Shown piece after piece: positions 26,813 to 35,155 of a stretch of DNA of 39,954 nt. The position numbers were made by a program, and so were the translations under genes. The stretch comes from Flavobacteriaceae bacterium (GTDB taxonomy: Bacteria; Bacteroidota; Bacteroidia; Flavobacteriales; Flavobacteriaceae), in contig JAESRX010000071.1 of NCBI GenBank assembly GCA_016764435.1, positions 1,575-41,528 on the forward strand, read 5' to 3'. Every line of letters starts with the position of its first letter. Within the stretch, counting starts at the first letter, position 1. The notes under the pieces were generated by a model that searched no databases, was not told the origin of the DNA, and was given only the letters and a program-made list of their open reading frames with translations.

Positions 26813-27625
26813 ATGAAAGCAACAAAAACGGATGCACTGCTTCATGATGTCGTTTTAGAAATTATGTTTAATGAAAACTATGAGAAAGCAGTGCCACTTT
26901 CTATAGAAGATATTTTATGGAAAATAGACAATCCAGAAATTTCAGAAAGAAATATTAGAGAGGTTTTAGATTGGTTAGTGAGGCAACGTAGAATGGGGGT
27001 TCATTTTGGTAAATATACTATGAATCGCTATGAGTTTTTAGACCAAAAAGAAAAAAAGGAAGCCAATAATAGCAATGATACCGATAATAAAACTCCGAAA
27101 AAGATTCTCAAAAAGCAACCTAAAAAAGTTATAAAAGAAACCTTTAGGTTAAATAGACCAGAAAAAGAAATAGAAATAAAAATAAAAAAAGGAATACCTC
27201 TATTGAAAATAGTGTTTTTTTTAGGAGTGATAGGCCTTTTGTTTATGTCCTATAACTATTGGAAAGAGCAAGAATCTGGGGTTTTTAATGAAGACGAAAA
27301 GGTGCAATCTAGTGTTCAAGTACCGGAAATAAAGTTTAGACAGATGTATCTTTCTTTAAAAAGTGAATCCACGGAGGAGCTATTTAGAGATGTCTCTAAT
27401 TCTTTTTCTAGAGAACGGGCTAATAATAATAAATTGGATAAAAAAATAACGGCATTGTTCCAAATAACGGATAGTATACAACAAGTGAATGCAAGGCTTA
27501 TTTTAGAGCTTCAAAAAAGCATCAATCATACTGTTACGAACTCCAATAAGACGTATCAAAGATTATTGATTTGCAATTTGATTTTCTTAGTTCTTATTGT
27601 TATTGCATATGTTAAAAGGAAGTAA
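26813..27625 (+). CDS. T6SSiii-associated membrane protein with N-terminal winged-helix-like domain
   Basis: The 270-residue protein opens with a domain (about 1-75) built like a winged helix: DALLHDVVLEIMFN, then ISERNIREVLDWLVRQRRMG as a recognition-helix-like segment. A basic linker (about 80-125, PKKILKKQPKKVIKE) follows. There are two transmembrane helices (about 126-146 and 248-267) around a roughly 100-residue loop that is probably periplasmic. I cannot give it a certain name. It starts 2 bases after tssR and ends the core operon. An intracellular helix-turn-helix-like domain plus a membrane anchor could be a baseplate contact or a membrane-tethered regulator. No lipoprotein of the TssQ kind was found in the core operon, and this gene occupies its approximate place. 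Confidence 0.7.
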   Translation: MKATKTDALLHDVVLEIMFNENYEKAVPLSIEDILWKIDNPEISERNIREVLDWLVRQRRMGVHFGKYTMNRYEFLDQKEKKEANNSNDTDNKTPKKILKKQPKKVIKETFRLNRPEKEIEIKIKKGIPLLKIVFFLGVIGLLFMSYNYWKEQESGVFNEDEKVQSSVQVPEIKFRQMYLSLKSESTEELFRDVSNSFSRERANNNKLDKKITALFQITDSIQQVNARLILELQKSINHTVTNSNKTYQRLLICNLIFLVLIVIAYVKRK

Positions 27626-27640
27626 TTGTTGTGTAAAGGA

Positions 27641-27674
27641 AATCCTGTTATGTACTGGGATTGTCTTTTTTTTT
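27641..27674 (+). terminator. Probable terminator at the end of the T6SS core operon
   Basis: AATCC (27641-27645) pairs with GGATT (27658-27662) around a partly pairable 12-nt loop and is followed by GTC and a run of about ten T. It lies 15 bases past the stop of the winged-helix gene. The stem is short, but the T run is strong. Confidence 0.6.
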
Positions 27675-28673
27675 AAAATAAATGGTATTAATGACGCTGT
27701 AATCTTGAAAAAATCAACTGGTCTTCAAAGAAAAAATCAGTTGAAAGTTGTATTGAGATTCTTGCTAACCTAAAGCGTTAATGGTAGTTGGTTTTTTATT
27801 CAAAAAAATAGTGTCGAATAGTGATTTTAGCTAAAACGTCATTGGTAGGTTTTTATTTACAAAACCAAGCCCAATATAAGTGATGATATTTCTAATCTCA
27901 GTTTTAGAGGTTTGATGTTAATCTTCAATAATATATCTACATCAAATTATATCAATATTTCTTCCGAAACCTAAAATACCAATCCTATCTGTTACTTAAA
28001 AAACGTATCATCAGTTGTAAACGCTTAAAAAAAGACTGAAATTAAGGTCCTTCTTATGATTCGGATTACTTTAATACCAAAGAGGTTATTATACATAAAG
28101 CGTTATAAAGAAACTCAATTCTTCTAATTAAAATTATTAACAAATAAAAGTATAGACTTATTCTCAGAAAATTAATATTGATAGATTTAAGTATCTTGGT
28201 TTTTGACCCAGAAAATTCTTTTTTATAAGAATTCAGAATTGAGGTATTATTGTATGTAATAGAATGTGTGTTAGTTATTTATCGATAAGTGTTAGTGAGG
28301 TGTAAGTTGTATGCTGTTCTATTGTGACTATTTTTTGGCAGATAAGATAAGCGATAAATCCAGTTATAGTAAGGGGTTGCACTCTTTGTTCTTTTTTTTA
28401 GTAGTTTATATTGCGAATAGATTAGGTAAGTATCAGTAAATCAAGTAACTTGTGTTCAGATATGGCAATTTAGAATTCTTTTCTTCTTTCCAGTATAAAC
28501 TGTACTACATTATCTAAGACAGGTGATTTCTTTACCTGTTCGGTTAAAAATTCAGTTTTATTGTTCCAGAAATAAGTCTTTTAAGTTTATCATATTTAAA
28601 ATCAAGGTGTTTTTATACTAGTAAAAAAGCATGTTGATAAAAAAATAATTGCTAATAATAAAAAAACAAATTA
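27675..28673 (+). other. Gene-free kilobase upstream of hcp/tssD
   Basis: Nearly 1 kb without a convincing gene separates the core operon from tssD. All frames are broken by frequent stops. Short frames such as 28311-28439 (42 codons) look random. It contains one imperfect direct repeat (described separately). It must carry the tssD promoter, but I found no clear TANNTTTG element close to 28674. The stretch may be the remains of a decayed gene or a long regulatory leader. Confidence 0.5.
27770..27864 (+). repeat. Imperfect tandem direct repeat, two ~35-bp units 61 bp apart
   Basis: Unit 1 (27770-27805) starts CTAAAGCGTTAATGGTAG and unit 2 (27831-27864) starts CTAAAACGTCATTGGTAG. After a small gap both continue GGTTTTT, ATT and CAAAA. 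About 29 of 34 aligned positions agree by eye. There is no known family; possibly an operator pair or a remnant. Confidence 0.5.
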
Positions 28674-29072
28674 ATGGGATCATTTAGAGCTCACCTAGAA
28701 TTAGGTGGTAAGGAATTTGACGTGCTTTTTTCAGAGTACTCATTCAGTCGTTCAACAGACAAAAAAGGAAAAGTATCTTCTAACGTGATAGGAGGAAGAG
28801 TGACTATTGAAATTGAATCTACTGCAGATACTTCAGTAATTGAATCAATGTTAAACAGTCAGTTTAAATCCATATCAGGAAAATTAGTCTACAAAAAAAC
28901 AGACGAAGATTCTAAAATGAAAGAAGTAGAATTTAAGAATTCTTACTTAGTATATTTTAAGGAAACTTTAGATGTAAACGGAGAAATTCCAATGAAAATT
29001 AGATTTACAGTTTCTGCAGAAGAAATTGTCATCGGAAATGCATCCATCGATAATCGTTGGCCAAAAGCATAA
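28674..29072 (+). CDS. tssD: T6SS tube protein TssD (Hcp)
   Basis: The 132-residue protein matches the Bacteroidota TssD family: MGSFRAHLELGGKEFDVL, the central FSRSTDKKGKVSSNVIGGRV, and a C-terminal beta segment with MKIRFTVSAEEIVI. TssD hexamers stack into the inner tube that the sheath propels, and can carry small effectors. It is a stand-alone unit: a kilobase of non-coding DNA before it and a strong terminator right after it, consistent with the high level of tube protein needed. The length is typical for subtype iii (about 130) and shorter than proteobacterial Hcp (about 160-170). Confidence 0.93.
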   Translation: MGSFRAHLELGGKEFDVLFSEYSFSRSTDKKGKVSSNVIGGRVTIEIESTADTSVIESMLNSQFKSISGKLVYKKTDEDSKMKEVEFKNSYLVYFKETLDVNGEIPMKIRFTVSAEEIVIGNASIDNRWPKA

Positions 29073-29090
29073 TTATCAGTATATAATAGT

Positions 29091-29126
29091 AAAAAGGAGG
29101 AAGCATATGGCTTTACTCCTTTTTTT
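29091..29126 (+). terminator. Strong terminator directly after tssD
   Basis: AAAAAGGAG (29091-29099) pairs with CTCCTTTTT (29116-29124), with a further AAGC/GCTT inner stem (29101-29104, 29110-29113) and a 5-nt loop, ending in a seven-T run. It separates tssD from vgrG. Confidence 0.9.
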
Positions 29127-29255
29127 ATCGTAGGAATGTGTTTGGGTTTCCGAATAATTACCTGCAATTTCCATAAAAATAACAGCAATAACTATGGGGG
29201 TAATGGGTGTTGTTCCCTCGCTTTTTATCCAATAGGATTTCTAAATAACTCACAC

Positions 29256-31073
29256 ATGATCGGACCAAAAATTAGACTTAGCATTGATGGAAAAACCATC
29301 ACAAGTTTCACTAAAATAGATTTAGTTCAAAAAATAAATGACCATCATTTATTTGAAATTATAGTAGACAATGATGTCGTTGAAACAATAGGAGGACATA
29401 CGGTAGATAAATCCAAAAATTGGTTAGGGAAATCCCTTATCATAACCTTAGGAACGGTAGAATTTCTAGGCTATATAACCAGTGTAAATTTAGAGAATAA
29501 AGACGGTCACAATGGGGATTTAATACTAAAAGGCTATTCACCTACCATTCTTTTAGACGGAGGTAAACAGCTCTGTTCTTGGGTGGAGAATACTTTAGAA
29601 GGCATTGTAGGGGAGACATTAGAAAGCTTAAATGTAGCCACAGAAGTACGCCCTTTATTTAAAGAAACCATAGAATATCAAGTACAATATAAGGAGAATA
29701 ATTACCAGTTTTTACAGCGTTTAGCCAAACAATATAATGAGTGGTTTTACTATAATGGCACACAAATAATTTTCGGAAAACCAAAGCGCGGAGAGGTTGT
29801 CCGTATTGAATACGGAAGAGACTTGTCCGAAATAGCATTAGAAATACGTGTAAAGGACCATGGTCAAACTAATTATTCTTACAATTCGGTGACCAATAAT
29901 TTAGTGAGTGCCTCTGCGAAAGATCAAGTAGAAGGCTTAAACGAGCTGGGTTTACATGCCTTTAATACTTCTTCAGAAATTTACAAAACGACAAAGAATA
30001 ATTTCACGAATGTTGAGACTAAAATGAAATCTCAAATAGATGATTTGGTGGCGCGTAAGCAAGCCATGGCAAGTGCAGGATTACATGTAATGAAAGCACG
30101 GAGTACTAAACAAGGGTTGACCGTAGGGACTATTATTAAAGTAGATTCAGCCAAGGTAGAAGGGAAATCTAGTTTTGATATTCAAAATTATGGAGAATAC
30201 ATGATCACAAGCATCAGGCATCATGCTACAGAACGATCCGAGTATTTTAACACCTTCGAGGCCATTCCCTCTGGAATAGCAGTACCCGAAGAACCAATAG
30301 TTTCTTTACCCAAGGCAGCAGCACAAGTAGCAACGGTAATTTCAAATGAAGATCCTAGAGGAATGGGACGCGTATTAGTACGTTTTGATTGGCAAATTAA
30401 CACCATGAAAACTTCATGGTTACGTGTAATGACCCCCGATGCAGGAAGCAGTAAAAATCACACAAAAAATAGAGGACATGTTTTTGTTCCTGAGGTAAAC
30501 GACCAAGTAATGGTGGGTTTTGAATACAATAATCCCAACAGGCCCTTTGTAATGGGCGGTATGTTTCACGGAGGAAACGGAGCCGGAGGAAAACAAGATA
30601 ATAACATCAAAACCATTATCACTAAAAGTGGGCATAAAATTGAATTTAATGATACCCCCAGAGCTGAAAGTATTACGCTAACCGATAGGAAGGGAAATTA
30701 TATTATTATTGATACAGAAAATGAAACAATTAGTATCAATGCGCTAAAAGATATCAATATAACTGCGGGTGAGAATATTCATATAACTGCGGGGAAAAGT
30801 ATTGTAGTAAATGCAGGCGATAATATAGATGAGACGGCTGGACGGAATATTTCTTCGAGAGCAGGGAAAGATATTTTACAAAATGCGAGTGGAGACATAA
30901 AGGAGAAGGCCTCTGATATTAAGCAAATTGCATCCCGAGAGTTTAAAATGCAATCTAAAAATTCTTCAGAGTATTCAGATGTTATAAATGTTCAAAGTTT
31001 AAAAAATGAAATAAATATGCTGAGTGCCAAAAAAGTGAATATTAATTCGAAAGAAAAATCTAATTTATTTTAA
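29256..31073 (+). CDS. tssI: T6SS spike protein VgrG (TssI)
   Basis: The 605-residue form starts at ATG 29256 (MIGPKIRLSIDGKTIT). The frame extends upstream to ATG 29136, adding 40 residues that do not look like a VgrG start. The gp27-like N-terminal part (about 1-360) includes YQVQYKENNYQFLQRLAKQY and WFYYNGTQIIFGKP. The gp5-like OB domain follows, with VLVRFDWQINTMKTSWLRVM and NRPFVMGGMFHGG. The C-terminal part (about 490-590) is a beta-helix needle made of short repeats: DINITAGENIHITAGKSIVV, then ETAGRNISSRAGKDI. VgrG trimers form the puncturing tip. No extra effector domain is attached. A small repeat-like gene starts 1 base after the stop. Confidence 0.93.
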   Translation: MIGPKIRLSIDGKTITSFTKIDLVQKINDHHLFEIIVDNDVVETIGGHTVDKSKNWLGKSLIITLGTVEFLGYITSVNLENKDGHNGDLILKGYSPTILLDGGKQLCSWVENTLEGIVGETLESLNVATEVRPLFKETIEYQVQYKENNYQFLQRLAKQYNEWFYYNGTQIIFGKPKRGEVVRIEYGRDLSEIALEIRVKDHGQTNYSYNSVTNNLVSASAKDQVEGLNELGLHAFNTSSEIYKTTKNNFTNVETKMKSQIDDLVARKQAMASAGLHVMKARSTKQGLTVGTIIKVDSAKVEGKSSFDIQNYGEYMITSIRHHATERSEYFNTFEAIPSGIAVPEEPIVSLPKAAAQVATVISNEDPRGMGRVLVRFDWQINTMKTSWLRVMTPDAGSSKNHTKNRGHVFVPEVNDQVMVGFEYNNPNRPFVMGGMFHGGNGAGGKQDNNIKTIITKSGHKIEFNDTPRAESITLTDRKGNYIIIDTENETISINALKDINITAGENIHITAGKSIVVNAGDNIDETAGRNISSRAGKDILQNASGDIKEKASDIKQIASREFKMQSKNSSEYSDVINVQSLKNEINMLSAKKVNINSKEKSNLF

Positions 31074-31074
31074 G

Positions 31075-31245
31075 ATGGCCATTATAAAAAGAGCAAGAAA
31101 TATAGAGAAAATAGCATATAATAATTATGTTATAATGTCGAAGGAATTAAATAAAATAGCAGAGACCATTACCATAGAATCAGCAAAGGAAAGTATGACT
31201 ATATCTGGGGCTACCACTGTAAATATTAAAGCAAATAGTAACTAG
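31075..31245 (+). CDS. 56-residue protein, VgrG-needle-like repeat fragment
   Basis: This small ORF begins one base after the vgrG stop (ATG 31075, stop TAG 31243-31245). The first half is basic and helical (AIIKRARNIEKIAYNNYVIM). The second half, AETITIESAKESMTISGATT then VNIKAN, has the alternating short-strand pattern of the VgrG needle repeats just upstream (for example NITAGENIHITAG). I have seen comparable tiny ORFs after vgrG in subtype iii loci, but no function is known to me. It could extend the needle, act as a linker for the DUF4280 tip protein, or be a detached piece of an ancestral VgrG. Tight spacing implies co-translation with vgrG. Confidence 0.62.
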   Translation: MAIIKRARNIEKIAYNNYVIMSKELNKIAETITIESAKESMTISGATTVNIKANSN

Positions 31246-31450
31246 TTGTTTCTTAATCTATGCGATGAAAAGGGAGTGATTCTTTTATCGTTCTAAGTAT
31301 TGGGTGTCAGTAGTAATCTAGTTGAGAATGACATGGTTTTAGGAATGAATTTCCTACTCTAAATAGTTTTCAATAAGGTAATATCAGGAATAATAATTGT
31401 CGTTTTTTTCTTATGTAAAAATGATGTTAAAAGAAGAAAAATTAGTTTGA

Positions 31451-32494
31451 ATGAACAAAATAGTAACGATACTCACAATTTTATGCCTACTAATATCATT
31501 AACAAACTGTAAAAGCAATAAAATGGAGAAAGAATATATATGGATGGTATCTGCAGATGCCGCTAAAGGTTTTCCTGCAACCTTTCATTATGGGTATTTA
31601 GGTGATACAGAAATAAGAGGGAAAGGTGTTTTAGGTTATGGTTGGGGTTTAGGAGGTACCTTAACAGGATCTATATCTGAAAAGAGACCTTTACCTAAAC
31701 AGTTAGACTTGGTTTGGATGTCCTATGCAGAGAACCAGTTTTATGAAGGACATTTTGAATTGGATCATAAGAAAATAGCCGCTGTTTTTGAAAAAGGCTA
31801 TAAAAGTAACACGGATAAAGGAGTTATTATGGATCATAACTTCTCTTTTAGAATAAATGTGGCTCCTGGAGGTACCGTGGCTATTTGGTTAATGGGACAA
31901 TATGGTTTTCAAAGGGAAGTAGGCTTTTACCAAGCAAAAAAAACGACAGTTGTATGGAAAGATTTTTTACCTAATGGGATGCAGGATAGCGTATTGTATG
32001 TTTCAAGTAGATTAAAAAATCATGTGACAAAAAAACAACTTGAGAAATACCAATCCGAAGGTATCCCTTATAAGAAATGGGAAAATTATAGGCAGGAGTT
32101 TGAGTGGAAAGTAACAATAAAAGGAAGCCCTAGAGTGATAATTTTAAATACAGAAACCTTTAATGGAGAGCAATACACCTTGAAAGATGATTTTTTGAAT
32201 ATAGATAAGAGTGTAATAAAAGCAGCTTTACCAATAGAATTTGGAATGCAGTGGGAGGAAGATCCTATAAAGGAGGAGATGTTTACGGCATCATTAAAAA
32301 TAAAGGAAAATGATTTTAAAAAACTAACAATGCTTTTTAAAGAAAACGATTCCAAAGGACATTTTGTGATAGCACCTTATATAGATAAAAATGTAAAAAA
32401 AGTAAAATTATTTTTAGTTACAGGTACTGAAAAACAAGCATTAGAATTAGAGGAGAATACGGTACGTCATTTTTCTGATTATTATAAAAAATAA
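31451..32494 (+). CDS. DUF2931 family lipoprotein, candidate immunity protein to the adjacent Tle1-like lipase
   Basis: The 347-residue protein starts with a lipoprotein signal peptide (hydrophobic 4-17, LTNC with Cys20). The region 30-200 shows the DUF2931 pattern: MVSADAAKGFPATFHYGYLG, later RPLPKQLDLVWMSYAENQFYEG, and VAPGGTVAIWLMGQ. DUF2931 lipoproteins are frequent next to T6SS effector genes. Its gene ends 3 bases before the Tle1-like lipase gene, so an immunity role in the periplasm is the simplest reading, as Tle effectors usually have periplasmic lipoprotein immunity partners. The last 100 residues are not covered by the recognised pattern. It was assigned on pattern and context without a search. 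Confidence 0.75.
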   Translation: MNKIVTILTILCLLISLTNCKSNKMEKEYIWMVSADAAKGFPATFHYGYLGDTEIRGKGVLGYGWGLGGTLTGSISEKRPLPKQLDLVWMSYAENQFYEGHFELDHKKIAAVFEKGYKSNTDKGVIMDHNFSFRINVAPGGTVAIWLMGQYGFQREVGFYQAKKTTVVWKDFLPNGMQDSVLYVSSRLKNHVTKKQLEKYQSEGIPYKKWENYRQEFEWKVTIKGSPRVIILNTETFNGEQYTLKDDFLNIDKSVIKAALPIEFGMQWEEDPIKEEMFTASLKIKENDFKKLTMLFKENDSKGHFVIAPYIDKNVKKVKLFLVTGTEKQALELEENTVRHFSDYYKK

Positions 32495-32497
32495 ATT

Positions 32498-34186
32498 ATG
32501 AGTGGAATTATTTTTGGGGAATACGAACCGAGTAGAACACCTATGGAAAGAGGTGCAGATGCTATTATAAGTGTTTTTTTTGATGGTACTGGAAATAACC
32601 GTAAAAACGTACACGCCTATAAAGCCTCTACGGATAGTTCATTTAGCTTAGGTAAAGAAGAAGGGAATAGAAAAAAATATTTAAAAGCGTATAAAAAAAA
32701 CGCCCATAAAAATGAAGGTAAAAACAGTTATAATTCAGACGAATCTAATGTGTCTCGTTTACAACCATTGTATGTTGTGGATAAAACAAAAACATTTAGT
32801 TTATACATAGAAGGTATTGGGACGGATAATTTTAAAAATGATTCTATAATTGGATCTGCGCTAGGTTCTGGGAATACGGGGATTAAAAAACGGGTAGAAA
32901 AAGCGTGTAAAATAATAGCGAATGAAACGTTGAAAGGAATAAAATCCAAATCTAAAGATTCCAAAGGTAATGTGCTTTTAGAAAAAGTTGTATTTGATCT
33001 TTATGGATTTAGCAGGGGAGCCGCAGCCGCAAGACATTTTATCTCTCAGGTTAAAAAAAAAGGACATTACAACGAATATCATGATAGAAGAGGAGAAATA
33101 CATATACAAGAAATACCAGATTATGGATATTTAGGGAAGGCTTTGAAAAAGGCTAAGATAACTGTAAATACAATTGAAATTCGATTTGCAGGATTGTACG
33201 ATACGGTATCTGCTCATGGTCTTAAACATAAAAATGATCATAAGGATTTAGAGTTGAATCAGCTGTTTCATGCTGAAAAGACAGTCCAATTAATCGCACA
33301 AGATGAAATACGACATAATTTTGAGTTGACGGATATTACAAGTGCAGGATCTAAAGGGCTTACCATTAGTCTTCCAGGTGTGCACTCTGATATTGGTGGT
33401 GGGTATTTAGCGAATGTTAAGGAAGAAAAAATATTGTTATGGGATTTAAATAATAACAAAACCATCGCTTTAAATAGGTATAATTATTTTATAGCAGAAG
33501 GCTGGTATAGAACAAACGAAATAGAAATAATTGACGGAATATTACGGGACGAAATATACGGGATTAGGAATGATATAAGTAATAACTACAGCGTATTACC
33601 ATTACTATTAATGGGTAAATTATCGGAGGAGTACAATGCAGGAATTGATGTAGATGCTTTAAAAGATGATTTTAAAACAGAAGGCGCTTTATTAAAAGAA
33701 GTAGAAAAACGTTTAGACACTGAGTTTTTAGCAAAATACACAAAAAAAGTAATGCGTATTGATTTGTTAAAGTTTGACTCTCAGGAAAATGAAAAAGAAT
33801 TGTTAGTAAAAGGACAACGAGAATTTAAAGAAGTAGCTAGGAACTGGGGCATGTATGAAGAATCATTAAATAACAAGCCTAAAAAAATGCTGTTTGATGT
33901 TGAAAAACACATGGTGAAAAGAGATAATACAAATGTGGTACAGCCTTATGAAAAGATAGTTTTTAAAAAACAAGCAGTATTCAAAGCTGTGGTGTATGAC
34001 GGGTTAAGTGACCATCAATTATTACGATCCTTGCGAAATAGGTATTTACACATCTCTTTTGATTATACGAATGCAACATCTACTAACTGGTGGCAATATG
34101 TGTTTTTAGACACTGTAATTCGATTTCAAGAGCCTATGAAGCCGAGAGCAAATGGGGTACGAATGGTGTTTAATGACACTAAATAA
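32498..34186 (+). CDS. Tle1-like phospholipase effector (DUF2235 alpha/beta hydrolase)
   Basis: The 562-residue protein carries the DUF2235/Tle1 catalytic domain. ISVFFDGTGNNRKN (about 25-38) is the first strand and loop. The nucleophile elbow is DLYGFSRGAAAARHF with GFSRG and Ser172. The acid lies in FAGLYDTVSAHG (Asp235). The histidine lies in SLPGVHSDIGGGY (His296). These make a complete Ser-Asp-His set for a GxSxG lipase. Tle1 effectors are delivered by T6SS and hydrolyse phospholipids of target cells. There is no signal peptide, as expected for T6SS cargo. The C-terminal 200 residues may bind VgrG or the PAAR-like tip. The flanking DUF2931 lipoprotein is its likely immunity partner. Confidence 0.88.
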   Translation: MSGIIFGEYEPSRTPMERGADAIISVFFDGTGNNRKNVHAYKASTDSSFSLGKEEGNRKKYLKAYKKNAHKNEGKNSYNSDESNVSRLQPLYVVDKTKTFSLYIEGIGTDNFKNDSIIGSALGSGNTGIKKRVEKACKIIANETLKGIKSKSKDSKGNVLLEKVVFDLYGFSRGAAAARHFISQVKKKGHYNEYHDRRGEIHIQEIPDYGYLGKALKKAKITVNTIEIRFAGLYDTVSAHGLKHKNDHKDLELNQLFHAEKTVQLIAQDEIRHNFELTDITSAGSKGLTISLPGVHSDIGGGYLANVKEEKILLWDLNNNKTIALNRYNYFIAEGWYRTNEIEIIDGILRDEIYGIRNDISNNYSVLPLLLMGKLSEEYNAGIDVDALKDDFKTEGALLKEVEKRLDTEFLAKYTKKVMRIDLLKFDSQENEKELLVKGQREFKEVARNWGMYEESLNNKPKKMLFDVEKHMVKRDNTNVVQPYEKIVFKKQAVFKAVVYDGLSDHQLLRSLRNRYLHISFDYTNATSTNWWQYVFLDTVIRFQEPMKPRANGVRMVFNDTK

Positions 34187-34198
34187 TAGAGAGAGAAA

Positions 34199-35140
34199 AT
34201 GAAAGAAAAAATATCCATACAAAATTCAAAACCATTGTCAGAAGAAAAAAAGAGTAAGAAGTTGCGGTTTTATGGTGATAGAAAAATAAAAAACCAAGCG
34301 ACTTATTTACATCGGACTTATGGGGTTTCTATTGGGTTTACTGACGGGAAAAATATAGACTACCTACTAGAAGTAAAAAGTATTAAAAAGGAAAATGAAA
34401 ACTATTCTTATAGACTCACTAGAAAACGTTTCTTTAAAAATGGAGAACAGCTACACTCCTTTATGGACACACTCGCCGAAAAAAGTGTTGACTGTTTGTA
34501 TCCTTTAGACTTAAAAGTAGCTCAAAATGGGGAAGTGATAGACGTAGAAAATCAATCAGATATTGAAAAAAGATGGAAAGAAAGTCGTAAGAAAATTGCA
34601 AAAACATACCATGGGGAAATAGTAGAAAGTTATTTTAATACCATGGATACGGCGGTAAGTACTAAAGAGAATTTATATAAATGCTTAGCAAATGATATGA
34701 TCTATAGTTTACTCTTCTCAAATATATATATAGCCTATACTAAAGAATTCCAGGTGGAGATGTTAAAGGAAATACCGTTCATGGCTAATTACAAGTCATT
34801 GGTTTTTAACGGAATGCAACAGATAGATAGGTATGTGAACACAAACAATCGTTTTAGTATTTATTATAAAGGAGATTTACAGCCTACAAATCAACTGGAA
34901 AAAGGCCATTTAGATATTTGCTATCAACTGGATGCCGAAGATTATGGACTGTTAAGAATTGATGGAAAGGCAACCGTTACATTTGGACACTATGAAAAAA
35001 CGATTGACTTTAAAATAATAGCACAAAAAAACCTAGATAAAACCAAAGAAAACACCATAAAAGCACACAAAGCATTAGGTATTTATGACGACCCCAACGA
35101 ACCTGAACCTAAATGGTACCAACTGTGGAAATATCTATAA
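34199..35140 (+). CDS. Unrecognised 313-residue protein between the lipase and PAAR-like genes
   Basis: I do not recognise a family. The protein has no signal peptide or membrane helix. It is acidic/basic mixed, with an N-terminal beta-rich part (YLHRTYGVSIGFTDGKNIDY), a segment LKVAQNGEVIDVENQ then KRWKESRKKIAKTYHGEIVE (about 115-150), and a helical middle. It ends NEPEPKWYQLWKYL, a tail rich in aromatic residues. The gene lies 12 bases after the Tle1-like gene and 15 before the DUF4280 gene, so it is made together with an effector and a tip protein. A cytoplasmic adaptor or chaperone that loads the lipase onto the tip is one hypothesis. It could also be another effector or structural component. 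Confidence 0.7.
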   Translation: MKEKISIQNSKPLSEEKKSKKLRFYGDRKIKNQATYLHRTYGVSIGFTDGKNIDYLLEVKSIKKENENYSYRLTRKRFFKNGEQLHSFMDTLAEKSVDCLYPLDLKVAQNGEVIDVENQSDIEKRWKESRKKIAKTYHGEIVESYFNTMDTAVSTKENLYKCLANDMIYSLLFSNIYIAYTKEFQVEMLKEIPFMANYKSLVFNGMQQIDRYVNTNNRFSIYYKGDLQPTNQLEKGHLDICYQLDAEDYGLLRIDGKATVTFGHYEKTIDFKIIAQKNLDKTKENTIKAHKALGIYDDPNEPEPKWYQLWKYL

Positions 35141-35155
35141 AAAAACAATTAAAAA

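Noticed and set aside
27940..28110. Possible transposase remnant in the tssD upstream gap
   Set aside because: Short open bits in two frames look vaguely protein-like, but no transposase motif or terminal inverted repeats could be identified.
28311..28439. 42-codon plus-strand frame in the gap before tssD
   Set aside because: No family, no paralogue, no suitable spacing; could be a remnant but cannot be supported as a gene.
29136..29255. 40-residue N-terminal extension of VgrG
   Set aside because: The upstream part is Asn/Gly/Cys-rich and unlike VgrG starts; the family-like sequence begins at the ATG at 29256.
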